Source: Desmodesmus armatus
Lineage: Eukaryota > Chlorophyta > Chlorophyceae > Sphaeropleales > Scenedesmaceae
Assembly: GCA_007449985.2 (NCBI GenBank)
Contig: VIIQ02000193.1
Location: 1 to 64,000, forward strand
Length of the DNA: 64,000 nucleotides
Reading direction: 5' to 3'
This document shows positions 22,645-33,020 of the stretch, piece by piece (the stretch's first letter is position 1; each line of letters starts with the position of its first letter). The position numbers and the translations under genes are program-made. The notes beneath the pieces were generated by a model. It had not been told where the DNA came from and ran no database searches. It worked only from the letters and a program-made list of their open reading frames with translations.

Positions 22645-24141
22645 ACACCACCACCACCAAAGACTGCAGTGCCCCTCAGACAAACGATGCCCTTGCTTCC
22701 CGCCACTGCTTCCCCTCACAGGACTGAGTTTGAATGCAAGCCCAAGGGTGACAAGCAGCATTACGGCGAGCCCGAAAATCAGTTCGTCATTGAGCCTTCT
22801 CCAGCAGGGTTCTGCGCCATCACTAGGAGTGAGGATGACCGTCTGGACGGCCGCTGCCTTCTGGCTCTACTACACAGGAACTTGACTTCAAGCTGGATGC
22901 CTTCTGGTAAGTGCTGTAGTAACATAGCGGGAAGCATGCCAGCGAGAAGCATGACCGCCATGACCCGTGCTCCTGTTGCATATTGATAGGCACCTATCAG
23001 GTTCGACCTCATCACTCCAGATTTCAAACAGACAGGCAGGCAGACAGACCTGTCACACCAACAGTGTTCACAGCCGTCGTTATGTTGCACAGACTGAGAG
23101 TATATCAATCACCTCCCACACCCTATGCCTTGTGCCCCCTTGCCCTCACAATACTGGCGGTACGGTGCCTCCCACACATGTGGCATGTGCTCCCTCCCAC
23201 ACCCGAAGTCTTTTGCTCCATCGTGCGCCTTTGCCCCCTCCTGTGCCCTGGGCTCTCTCGTACGCGCCCTATGCCTTGCGCTCCCTCCCAACCCCTCTGC
23301 CCTGTGCGCCCTCCTACGCCCTGCGCTCTCTCCTTTGCACCATTTACCCTGCATTCCCTCCCAACCCCTCCATTCTGCGCTCCCTCCTAAACCTGTGCCC
23401 TGTGTGCCCTTTACCCTGCGCTCCCTCCCATCCTCGGTTGCCGCCTGCCGCAGCATGTTGAAGAAGAACGACGAGTGCGACATGGGAGCCTTCCAGGGTG
23501 CAGTGCTGGACATCTCCGGTATTGTGATCTTCGATGAAAACCTCGTCATTGACAAAGACCCTAGGCAGTGGCCCACCCTCAAGTGCGGCGGCCTTCTCCT
23601 GCCTGATGCCGAGGAAAACAGGCGCATGGCCCGAGGCAACACCACCACTCCTGATCAGCAGCGCATGCAAAACCGTCGGAAGGGCTTGAAGGGCAAGGGC
23701 TCAAGGGCGGCCAAGCGCCAAGCTCGTAAGCGCGCACCCGCCACCGGCACCGGGCCCACCAAGGCAACTGCGATGTACGGGGAACACCACCATCACGATG
23801 AGGGCCGTCACTACAGTGAGCACGAGGCCGTCCCTACCCCTACCACCCCTAAGACGTACTACCGAGGACCCGCTTCCATTTACAAGGGAGTGGTGTACGC
23901 CCACGACCCCAACGGCAAGGGCCTGATCGGCACGGGTTCCTTTACGTACGTACAGCCAGAGTTCATCCGCAGCGACGCCACCGACGAAGACCTGGGGCAA
24001 GTGGAGTACGGGTGGGAGATCCTCACCTCCGCCCCTGCAGGCAAGGTCTACACTCCATTCGAGTACAACATTAAGATGACTCCGGGCTCTCTCTCCAAGG
24101 CGCAGGAGCACCCCCAGTACAGCAGCAGGCGCAAGGTTTAA
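21826..24141 (+). CDS. Secreted protein family, paralogue A
   Basis: Function unknown. Exons 21826-22111, 22722-22906 and 23454-24141, all introns in phase 2 as in the paralogues. The start MAWRGLLICLGLLFLSLTVC is a signal peptide, followed by the family motif DADEPAPIPAEPASYE and an acidic stretch. Exon 2 has paired cysteines (FECKPKG, PAGFCAI). Exon 3 carries a Cys pair around GAVLDISGIVI and DPRQWPTLKC, an Arg/Lys-rich linker, a His cluster, and a C-terminal domain TYYRGP, GVVYAHDPNGKGLIG, EILTS, KVYTPFEY, ending SSRRKV. Two one-base losses break the frame, near 22,014 (exon 1) and at GGCC near 22,850 (exon 2). Adding two bases gives 387 codons, matching paralogue B (386). Possible roles (cell wall, matrix, extracellular binding) are guesses. 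Confidence 0.75.
23115..23450 (+). repeat. Degenerate CCCTGCGCTCCCTCC-type minisatellite in intron 2 of gene A
   Basis: Loose tandem repetition of about 15-25 bp pyrimidine-rich units ending just before the exon 3 acceptor. A similar array lies at the same place in paralogue B (28,946-29,200), so it predates or was copied with the gene duplication. Confidence 0.6.
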
Positions 24142-24339
24142 TGGACGCGCAGCAGTCAGTAGGTGTGGTGTGTGTTGACACATGGTTGCATCCAGCAGGT
24201 CCTGTCGTACTGTTGACAGGCTAGTGTCAAAAGGTGCGTTCTGAAACGCACATGTGTGTGAGGATAGGTCAGGTGACGCATGCTCCTGTTGGCTGCATCT
24301 GTGCGGCAGAGGACACCGTGAGGTGTCATTGGTGGACCT

Positions 24340-24890
24340 GATCTGCTTCGATGATGTGATATGTGGGCTGCAGGCAGTTATCTGTGTGGGGCTCCGTATG
24401 CAAGCACCGCAAGGTGCTATGCATGTGTGTTTGGAGAATCCTGCTGTGTGTCAGTCATGGTGTGGGGTAGGGTATCTGCTTCGATGATGTGATATGTCGG
24501 CTGCAGGCAGTTATCTGTGCCGGTTGCTGTGTGCCAGCACGGTGCTGTGCATGTGATGTTGATGAATCCTGCTGTGTGTCAGTCATCATCATAAAGAAAG
24601 AAAAAATCAGATTACCCCCCTTTGATGTGGGGTATCTGCTTTGAGGGTGTGATATATGGCCTGCAGGCAGTTGCTAACTGGGCTTTGTGGGGTGCTGTGT
24701 GCCAGCAACGCAAGGTGATGAGGAATCCTGCTGTGTGTCAGTCATGGTGTGGGGTGGGGTGTCTGCTTTGCTGATGTGGTATGTGGGCTGCATGCGTTAT
24801 CTGTGCCGGGTGCTGTGTGCCAGCAACGCAAGGTGTTGTGCATGCATTCTTGAGGAATAACGCTTGTGTGTCAGTCAAGCAGTGCGCATC
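24340..24890 (+). repeat. Four tandem ~120-140-bp repeats downstream of gene A
   Basis: Units contain TATCTGCTT, GATGTGATATGTGGGCTGCA, CAAGGTG and CCTGCTGTGTGTCAGTCAT. They start at about 24,343, 24,472, 24,630 and 24,757. No coding support. Confidence 0.7.
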
Positions 24891-24894
24891 AAAC

Positions 24895-25200
24895 GCAGCT
24901 GTGCACAAGCTGCATTATTATAGGGCCACGTCACTCTTCCGCCACGTATGCATACTAGTAGCTAGTGTCATAGTAGGTGTTGATAATAATAGTAGGTGCG
25001 TGTCCAACGCATGTGACACTTCTTTTCCTGCATGTGTACAAGGGCACCCTCGCCAAACTACTGGCTACCTTTGCATGTGGTGTGTGGGAGTGGGGGCTTG
25101 GTACGGCATGCATGCAGTTCTTGCATGTGCCCGTATGTCTTGCATGCCTGTCAGGTGGATCTGCACTGTGAGACCATGTGAGGTTTTGGGTTGGGGATAA
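24895..25200 (+). repeat. Segment shared with the 3' flank of secreted gene D
   Basis: Includes GTACAAGGGCACCCTCGCCA and CTGGCTACCTTTGCATGTGG. A related segment lies at about 56,325-56,720, downstream of paralogue D. It supports duplication of gene plus flank. Confidence 0.65.
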
Positions 25201-25572
25201 GTGCCTTGTGTGTGGCGTGAGGAATCCTGCGAGGTGTTTGCAACGTATTTCTCCTTGTTCAGCGCAAGGGCTCGTTGTCAAGCCAGTCTCGGTCTTGCAT
25301 GAGTGCTGGCACGCCTGGCGGCTGGCATGGCGTGGCTTGTTGAAGTATTGTGTGTTGCTTGAGGCTCTATGATGATGACAAGCGTTGACTCAACGTCGTG
25401 ACGGCAGTGAATCCAGTAGTAACAACCAGGGCAGTACTTGAACAACTTGAGCCTGGAACATCACTGGCAGTGGCGAGAGCATGCGTGTTTGCTTGGTGAC
25501 AATAACTTCATTTCAATGCACCTGGAATGCATCCGCTCGATGCCTTCTTGCAAAACACACTCTCACAGCAAG

Positions 25573-25680
25573 TCAAAGTTACACCTGTAGCTATGAAGCT
25601 CAAGAGCTCATGCCAGCCATTCACTGATATATCACGCAGATGGCAGAACAAACCAGACAGAAAAAACACTGAGGCTCAGA
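25573..25680 (+). repeat. Dispersed repeat family, plus copy
   Basis: Contains CTATGAAGCTCAAGAGCTCA followed by TGCCAGCCATTCACTG. Related copies: 53,757-53,830 (plus), 31,695-31,770 (plus, partial), 27,085-27,150 and 47,015-47,075 (minus). Possibly a short interspersed element; the minus copy at 27 kb is adjoined by GGTTCGTTCC, which resembles a tRNA B box. Confidence 0.55.
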
Positions 25681-26029
25681 CCAGAGAGTCCTGACAATTA
25701 CAGCAAAAGAGGGCATCCGATGATGAGTCATGCATGATGCTTTGTCACTACAGTCACACTGTATAGCATACCTCAGCTCTGTTGCTTACAAGACACCATG
25801 CACTGCATGGCATGGGACATATGCTGCAGCACCCTTTCACAGCGGCAGCAAGCCTTGTCCATAGAACACTCCGTGCTGGACATGCTCAAGTGCAGAGTGA
25901 GCCTAACTTTGAAAGAGCCTCCCCACATCAAAGTGACACTACTACAAGTGTGTTGTTAGCTGACTGCACAGCAGCGCCGCCTGTCACACCCTTTACCAAT
26001 GATCATGAGGACTTAGGTAAAAAAGCCCC

Positions 26030-26170
26030 CGCCCCTTCCCCACCACCACAGCTGCGGACCATTTTCCCCGTGGGCGCTCGCAAGTGGTGCAGCTGCGCCC
26101 CCCACCACCCATTCAGCAGCCTTTGCCTTCAGCCTGCTGGGACCCGGCACCCTACGGACAGAATGGAAGA
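26030..26170 (+). pseudogene. Displaced fragment of the PrimPol exon at 19,880
   Basis: Intron end (CCCACCACCACAG), exon start (TTTTCCCCGTGGGC) and the FSLLGP-coding segment closely match the PrimPol exon at 19,880, then homology stops. Because the intron acceptor is kept, this is a DNA-level copy and not a processed pseudogene. Confidence 0.7.
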
Positions 26171-26269
26171 TAACCTGGTTTCCAGGAGCGCCCTTGGCTG
26201 GGCAGCCTGGTAAACTAACCATTCTGTCGGTAGGGGCAGCCGTTCCGAATGAGTCAGCGGCCAACCCTG

Positions 26270-26504
26270 CAGCGTCAGCAGCAGCAGGGCGCTGATGTTG
26301 GGAGGGGACCCGACAGCAGCAGCCTCAACAGCAGCAGGGCACTCTTGCTGAGGTGAGGCGGCAGCAGCGGCTAGTGCAGTGTGCTGAGGTGTGGTGGCAG
26401 CAGCAGCAGCAGGGCGCTGTTGCTGAGTGTGCTTGGCGCTAGCAGCAGTAGCAGCAGCGATTGTAGCAGCTGCAGCAGCAGCTGGTGCAGTGTGCTGAGG
26501 CGTG

Positions 26505-26542
<38 letters not shown>

Positions 26543-26830
26543 GCGCTGCTGCTGAGTGTGCTTGGCGCTATTTGCAGTAGCAGCAGTGATTGCAGCAGCT
26601 GCAGGAGCAGCTGGTGCAGTGGGCTGAGGCTTGGTGGCAGCAGCGGCAGGGCGCTAATGCTGAGGGCGATGTGGCAGCAGCAGCAGTTGCAGCAGCGCCA
26701 ACAGCAGGGCTCTGCTGTTGGGTGGCAGTGTGCCACTAGCTGCGGTGGTCAGCAGCAGCGGCAGCAGCAGGGCACTGCTGCTGAGGGGAGCTTGGCACCG
26801 GCAGCAGCAGTAGTAGCAGGGGAAGGGGTC
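26270..26830 (+). repeat. CAG-rich minisatellite derived from the PrimPol tail
   Basis: Irregular 35-130-bp units with GCAGCAGCAGGGCGCTG and GCTGAGG motifs. The same motifs follow the PrimPol stop region at 20.45-20.99 kb, so this array looks like an expanded copy of that end, next to the fragment at 26,030. Confidence 0.6.
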
Positions 26831-27049
26831 TGAAGGTAGCAGAACTGGTGATTCTGGGGCTGCACTCCCCCCCCCCCCCAACACACACAAGTCTGACCCT
26901 GTCCAAGGCAATTTTGTGGGCAAGAACAGTGTGCCCTGGTTGTGAATGTAGGTCTGTGGGGGATGATGCTCTTGCCCACTGGGTCACCTCGATCGCTTTG
27001 TGCGTGGTCCCTTTGAGCTGATGGGTAGGTAGGCAGCACCCAGGGTACC

Positions 27050-27150
27050 CAGGTTCGTTCCTTCTTGTTTATTGTGCCATCTCCGTGATATCAGTGATTG
27101 GCTGGCATGAGCTCTTGAGCTTCATAGCTACATGTGTAACTTTGATTTGA
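27050..27150 (-). repeat. Dispersed repeat family, minus copy
   Basis: The reverse complement of the 25,573 repeat, here beside GGTACCCAGGTTCGTTCCTT. Upstream of secreted gene B. Confidence 0.5.
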
Positions 27151-27731
27151 TTTGATTTGGGTACACCCAGATCATGTGGGAGTTCACAAAGTGTGCATAA
27201 CCCCGGAATGGAGCAAGGGAATGTGAAAGCCACAGCTATCGCAGACATCTATGATTTGATGAGAGAGAAACACAGAACGAGCCACAACAGCAGCCGGTGT
27301 CAGTTGCGGACAGTGAATTGCTCTGCTGATCATATATGTTGCATGCTGCAGCACTAGTGTGCCAGGTGGTGACAACGTCCCCAGAGGTATCACACACGCC
27401 ACAACCGAGACTAACAACAATTTGGATTTGAAGATGGTCAAACTCCGCTCAGCCACCCCCCCTTTTGCCTCTTTTTGTACTATTGTGTCCAGGTGGCTCT
27501 CTCTGCAGTCCACGGTGAGCACCGACACAATCAGGGATGAAACTCCGTCCATTTGCTCGTGACGTGCCTTAGTACTGAGAAAGCCCCATGAGGGTAGAGC
27601 TGCTGCCTTCTCTGCCAGGTCAATATGACTGTACTGCCTGTGCCCTGCGTTTGAACGAGCATAGAACAAGCTGTCGCGTGGCATCTGGACATTAAGCAAC
27701 TTCAATTGTGATTCCGAAAAACGCTGTCACC

Positions 27732-29890
27732 ATGGCCTCACGCGGGCTGCTCTTGTTTTCAGGCTTGCTGTTTCTGTCGCTGTCAGTCTGTGCACAAGTC
27801 AAGGCCTCCGAAATCAGCAGCAGCCTACTGCAGTCTGTCCTTGATGCTGATGAGCCAGCACCTATCCCCGCGGAGCCAGCTTCATATGAAGGCGGCGCAA
27901 TAGACCTGAGCTTGAAAGACTCGGCAATCTGTCCAGACTACGCGGATGATATCAATAATGACGACGTGGTAGATTACATCTCATTTGATGGCTTTGTGTA
28001 AGTTGCACTTGACTTGCTGCTGTGTACAAGTGAAAGCTGATATTGAACTCTCCGATGGAAACCTTAACAGCATGGCTGTGCTAGCATGGCGTTGCACACA
28101 GCCTAGCCTATGCCGTCTATTATCCTGGTAATCTAGTAGATTGTCAATCAATGACGCCTAGCTTGCCAGCCCTATCAGTGCAACATAAGAATATGTTGGG
28201 TTGCTGCTTGAATGCTGGACTGATCCTATAGGATAGCTACTACTACTACTGTACTGGATCAGGGCCTCGCCGGATCGCCCTTTCAGGAGCCAAAAAAGGC
28301 TCACAGGGTACCAAGGCTCATAGGGTAACACGGCTCATAGGGTAATCCACAGCCCACAAGTCAACACATTACACATGTACACACCCACTCAAGAGAAAAG
28401 TGCTGCCATCTGAGCAGAGGTGCCCGGGCTCCCTTTGAACTGTTGGCTGTACCTATTCATTATGCAGAAGTCCTGCATGGACTCTTTGCAAAGACGTGTC
28501 ACTCATTGACTGTGATTGTCAGACAAACGATGCGTCACCTCCCCTCCCTCCCCGCCCCTGCTTGCCCTGCACAGGTCTGAGTTTGACTGCAAGCCAAAGG
28601 GTGCCAAGGAGCGTTACGGCAGCTACGACTCTCAGTTCGTCGGCGAGCCCTCTTCACCAGCAGGATTCTGCGCCATCGACAGGAATACCAATTCTTTTAG
28701 AAAGCAACGCCCTGGGGAAGGCACTGGCACCGTAGGCCTGCCTTCTGGGCCACCTTCACAGGGACTTGACTTCAAGTTTGATGCCTTCTGGTAGGTGCTG
28801 TTGCACGGCAGAAGGAAGCCTTCCATGCGGCATGCCAGTACTGGTGAGAACTAGGGAGAAACATGACAGCCCATGACCCGAGCTCAACCACTGCCGGCCA
28901 TTGTTTCGCAACAAACTCGATCTCTGTTCCACACCTTCTACACCGTGTAGGGGCCCTTGCCTTGTGCTCCCTTCCACTCTACACCACTGGTGGTCCCTCC
29001 AACACCATACCCTATGTTCCCGCCTGAGCCCTGTGCATGGTGCTCCCGCCTACGCCCTGTGCCCCCTCCTGTACCCTGCGCTCCCTGTACCCTGCGCTGC
29101 CCCCCCCCCCCCAACACACACACCCTGTGGCCTGCTCCTTCATGTGCGTCCTATACCGTGCGCCCCCTTCTACACCCTGCCGATGACACTGTCCCTTGTT
29201 GCTGCCTGCCGCGGCATTTTGAATGAGAATGCACACAAGGACGACTGCAACCTGGAAGGATTCAAGGGCGCTGTGCTGGACGTCTCCGGTATTGTGATTT
29301 TCGACCAAAAGCTCGTCATAGACAGAGACCCTAAGCAGTGGCCCACACTCAAGTGCAGCGGCCAATTAGTGACAGACACAGAAGGCAGAAGACGAATGGC
29401 CGGGCGCAACACCACCATCACTGATGAGGAACGTAGGCAGAGGAATGCCGCAAGGCGCAAGGGCGCAAGGATGACCAAGCGACAAGCTCGTCAGCGCTCA
29501 CCTGCTACCGGCGCCGAGCCCGTCCCGGCTTCTACGATGGGATACGAGAGTCACCGCGACCATGATGAGAACCACTACCACGGCGAGTACGAGTCTACTA
29601 CCACACCTAAGACCTACTACCGAGGGCCCGGCTCCATATTCAGCGGTGTGGTGTATGCCCACGACCCCCATGGCAAGGGCCAGATCGGAACGGGGACATT
29701 TAAGTACGTGCAGCCGGCATATGTCCCCAGCGACGTCGCCGACGAAGATCTGGTGAATTTCGGTTTCGAGATCCTTACCTCCGCACCAGGCAAGGTGTAC
29801 ACTCCGTTCCAGTACGACTTGAAGCTGACACGGAGCTCTAACCCCAAGCAGCAGGCGTACCCTCCCTACAGCAGCAGGCGCAAGGGCTAA
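27732..29890 (+). CDS. Secreted protein family, paralogue B (best-preserved member)
   Basis: Exons 27732-27997, 28575-28790 and 29215-29890; 1158 nt, 385 residues, no frame break, so it is the reference for the family. Signal peptide MASRGLLLFSGLLFLSLSVC, then DADEPAPIPAEPASYEGG and an Asp-rich end of exon 1. Exon 2 has FDCKPKG and PAGFCAIDR. Exon 3 has DDCNLEGFKGAVLDVSG, IDRDPKQWPTLKC, an N-glycosylation site (RNTT), an Arg/Lys-rich linker (RRKGARMTKRQARQR), PATGAEP, and the C-terminal domain (TYYRGPGS, GVVYAHDPHGKGQIG, FEILTSAPGKVYTPFQY) ending in SSRRKG. The 3' splice site of intron 2 reads CCGCGG where A and C have CGCAG, so it lacks the usual AG. I do not recognise the domain; an allene-oxide-cyclase/dirigent-like barrel is a loose structural guess. 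Confidence 0.8.
28235..28330 (+). repeat. Dispersed repeat, copy 2, in intron 1 of gene B
   Basis: Inverted relative to 7836-7911 (GGATCAGGGCCTCGCC, GATCGCCCTTTCAGGAGCC). It is followed by three short tandem GGCTCA(C/T)AGGGTA motifs (28,308-28,345). Confidence 0.6.
28946..29200 (+). repeat. Pyrimidine-rich minisatellite in intron 2 of gene B
   Basis: Counterpart of the array at 23,115-23,450 in paralogue A, with repeated CCCTGCGCTCCC and CCTGTGCCCCC motifs and a C-run. Confidence 0.55.
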
Positions 29891-31340
29891 GGGATGAGCA
29901 GCAGCGCGTGTGCTGGCTGCTATCAGAAGTCTTTGTGGCGCTCCCTTGATTGATTGCTGTTGCGACAGACAGCGGCCCCACATGGCGTTGAATGCCCGGC
30001 TGTAAGCAGTAGCCTGCAAGAAAATGCCGTCCTGGCTAGTCAGCTAAGGTGCCTTGCATGGCTGCCTGATGTCATTTTGTATGTGCATTTGGTTCTTTGT
30101 GTGTGGATGTGTATGCTTGTGGTGGTGATAAACCACCCTGTGGGCAGCGGGATTGGGCCATGCAGCAATAACGCACCCGTGGGACATAAACCCCAAAGTT
30201 GTGGGCAAAATGCTGACTCAGCATTTGGGCCAGTTTGGAGTGTGGCCCGCAACCACTGTGACAAGTTGTCGCCACGTGGTTGACTGGAAGGTATGGTGTG
30301 TTTGCGGCAATGTGTGAGGGTGAATAAAACAACCCATGCTTGGATTTGGCTGCATCTGCATGGAGCAGCTTCTTGAAGGGTTCGTGGGTGCGTCCCATGG
30401 CATGCTGATAATCGGCACAGCATGTTCACCTATTGAGCAATCTTTCTGGGCGGGTCTTGTGGGTCTTGCACTGCTACAGCTTGCAGCCCTGGCGTACTAC
30501 GGACAGCGTCCGACACTGCCTAGCCTCGTGTCCTTGTAGGGGGAAGCTGATGCATGTTGCTGCTTTTTCTTCGTTGTGAAGACATCATCCTTTCATGTGT
30601 GTTGCCGCTCGTTAGGCCCTGCTTGCATGACATGACATGCATGCTTGCGCCCGGCTTAGGGTTTTGGTCAGCAACGCATGGTGACGCCATGATCCGGCGG
30701 TCGGTTTGCGGCGTGTAGCTGCTGCTGGTCCAGCAATAAAGGTTTGTCCTGCCATTCCCCATCCTGCATGAGTGTGTTTGCATGCCGGGCAGCTGGCATG
30801 CCAGTGCAAGTTGGGTGTGAACCTGTGGTGGCAGGTCGTGTGGAGTGGGTTCCTTTTTTTCAGTCAGATACATGGCCCACAGGCTTCAAGAGAATACTTT
30901 CAAAAACACTCTGATCAGGGGAGAGGTAGAAAATACAGTTTCAAGGGGGACGTATGGGACCACTGCAACGTGTCGGGCATGCATCCTTGAGGAGCCTTGA
31001 TGCGTTGCGTTGTCAGCCTGTACGGTATGCACAAACTACAGCTTTGCAACAGCTTCATTAAGGCTATGCAGTTGACTCGCTGCGTTCGATGCATGTGACA
31101 TAGCTGTATGGTGTGTTTTTTGCGCCGTCTCTCATCGGATGTTGATGCTGTGTGGAAGGCAATGCCTGCCCAGGAGTTGCCCAGCAGAAGCACACGATGT
31201 ATCAGCGCTCTCAATTGTCTAACGTCACCTTCATAAGGGCTGCTAGTTGATATATGCCATAGTGTGTGAGATGCAAAGGCACCCACTCAGTGTCTTGGCA
31301 GGTATGGGGACAGTACTGCTGCTCAAGGCAGCTGCACGGC
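29891..31340 (+). repeat. 3' flank of gene B, duplicated downstream of gene C
   Basis: Shares ordered blocks with 49,530-50,850: CTGTAAGCAG, CTGCTACAGCT(T/C)GCAGCCCTGG, CCTCGTGTC, TGTGTGG(A/C)AGGCA(A/T)TGCCTG and GCACCCACTCAGT. No gene seen. The shared order shows that genes B and C arose by duplication of a segment longer than 3 kb. Confidence 0.65.
30001..30005 (+). terminator. Probable TGTAA poly(A) signal of gene B
   Basis: TGTAA is the chlorophycean poly(A) signal. Here it lies 111 bases after the stop, in a context (GCTGTAAGCAG) repeated after gene C. Confidence 0.5.
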
Positions 31341-31985
31341 CACTATAGTACCAGTCTGTGGAAGGTGATTCATCCCGGATTGGCAATGCACATTGGAACA
31401 CCAAGTTGACAGCGGCAGTACCCACGCAGCTTGCTTGTGCAGATACCCAGCAGTGGCAGTGCACTCCACACACCATGATGTGAGCCAACAAGCCTGTCTG
31501 AGTCGAATATCTGTGTGGATGGCAATGACCAGTTGGGCTGTGCAGCCAGCATTGGTGCATGTCAGCATCTCACACTCGCAGTAACTGGCTCCCAAAGTAC
31601 TTGGACAGAAACAGCATCACTTGCCAAGCCCAGTAGGCATGCTTGCATGTTGACTGAACATTTGAATCATAGCTGTCACGCCCAGTCAGCGAATCATGTT
31701 ACACAAACTCACGCCAGCCGTTCGCAGACATCACAAAGATGGCAGGTCAAACCATAAGGAACAAAAACACTAAGGAGAAGGGCTGTGACAGCACACCAGC
31801 AGGACACCTCTGCCAACAGAAACTACACAGCAGCTGCTGCCAGTGTGCAAAGTGTGCCGCACAGCGCCTCTCGTTGCACTGCAGTGCAGCGCAGGGGGCG
31901 CTGCGGCTGCTGCCACCCCTGCACCATGCATACACTCGCCCCCAAACACAAAAATACTCAACGCTGCTGACCTCCACAGGGTTAT

Positions 31986-32240
31986 GTATTCCCCAGGGCT
32001 TGCAGTACAACATTGAGCGTTCCGACGGCTCACAGGACCCCAGCCTGTGGCTGTACAGCAGCCAGCAGGTGGCTGACCTCTAGAAGCCACCCGGCAACAC
32101 CTCTCTCAAGTTTGCCAAAGTCAAACTCTCTGGCCCCGCCAGAAGCTGGGCTCGCTCTCACCAGTTTACTGACTGCTCCGACTTCCAACAGCAGCTGCAG
32201 TCACGCTATGGCAAGTCCGAGGCTTCTGCCAACTGCCGAA
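31986..32240 (+). pseudogene. Broken retrotransposon Gag fragment, N-terminal half
   Basis: The frame reads GLQYNIERSDGS, LWLYSSQQVADL, a stop, then KVKLSGPARSWARSHQ, FQQQLQSRYGKSEA. This matches the LxGxAxxW and W/F...L..Y pattern of Ty3-type Gag capsid. An in-frame TAG at about 32,081 breaks it. It lies immediately left of the DIRS-like element. Described only; no activity implied. Confidence 0.5.
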
Positions 32241-32309
32241 CGGACGCGAGGCCAATGGGAAGAAGTCCTATGGCGTTAAGAGACCAAGGGGGTGTCTCTG
32301 TATCTTTAT

Positions 32310-32465
32310 TAGCATGTTAATGTATTACCATGCGTTAATCAGCAAAGCTGATGCACCCAGGGTTCAGGCCCTGCAGAACCATGGGCTTGCGCACTGCGAC
32401 GGCATGCTTAGCTCTTGCCGTGCTTCTTGCAAGGCACGTTTTGCTGTTGTTGACACAACAGCGCG
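32310..32465 (+). repeat. Left 156-bp direct repeat (A1) of the DIRS-like element
   Basis: Begins TAGCATGTTAATGTATTACC and ends ACACAACAGCGCG. Identical to 36,349-36,504, after which the two flanks differ. Confidence 0.85.
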
Positions 32466-32654
32466 ACTCGCTACTTCGGTAGCGTTTTGTAGTGTTACAC
32501 ACTCTAGCCTCCGGCTCGATCTCAACAACCCCATTCTTGGCACTCACAGTGCCAGAGCCAGTTTCGGAGCTGCACCGCACTCCGCTCTTTTGAACACAGA
32601 GAGTCAACATCGGAACAGCTGATCGGGAAGCAGGCCTGCAGGGCATCTCGTGGT

Positions 32655-32996
32655 GTGGCCAGATCAGCAGTAGCAATGCTTCGGGCACAAGGAGAGCCAT
32701 CCCATCTGACCTGGCAGCTAGGCCAGCTAATCAATCAGCACGTAAGCCTGCAGTCACCTGCTGGAGATATCCAGCAGCAGCCAGAGTACCTGGGCATGGT
32801 TTGGCAGATGATCACACCAGCAGCAGAGTGGGTGGTTCTGCCCCTCTTTGGCTGGGAGAAGCTGCCAGCAGACCCCAAGGAGCTGCTGGAGGGCGCAGAC
32901 AGCAATCTCCTGCTGACCACGTGCCTGGTGACAGCAAACGCCCTGTACAGCGGCGATGAGGGCTCCAGCAGCAGCGCTGGAGCCGGCAGGCCCTAA
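32655..32996 (+). CDS. Hypothetical ORF left of the RT gene
   Basis: An open frame of 113 codons (MARSAVAMLRAQGEPSHLTW) with non-repetitive composition (EYLGMVWQMITPAAEWVVLP), inside the DIRS-like element and just before the RT frame. It could be the remnant of the element's Gag-like first ORF. No recognised domain. Confidence 0.3.
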   Translation: MARSAVAMLRAQGEPSHLTWQLGQLINQHVSLQSPAGDIQQQPEYLGMVWQMITPAAEWVVLPLFGWEKLPADPKELLEGADSNLLLTTCLVTANALYSGDEGSSSSAGAGRP

Positions 32997-33020
32997 GCAA
33001 AGGAGCCTCATCAGGCAGGA

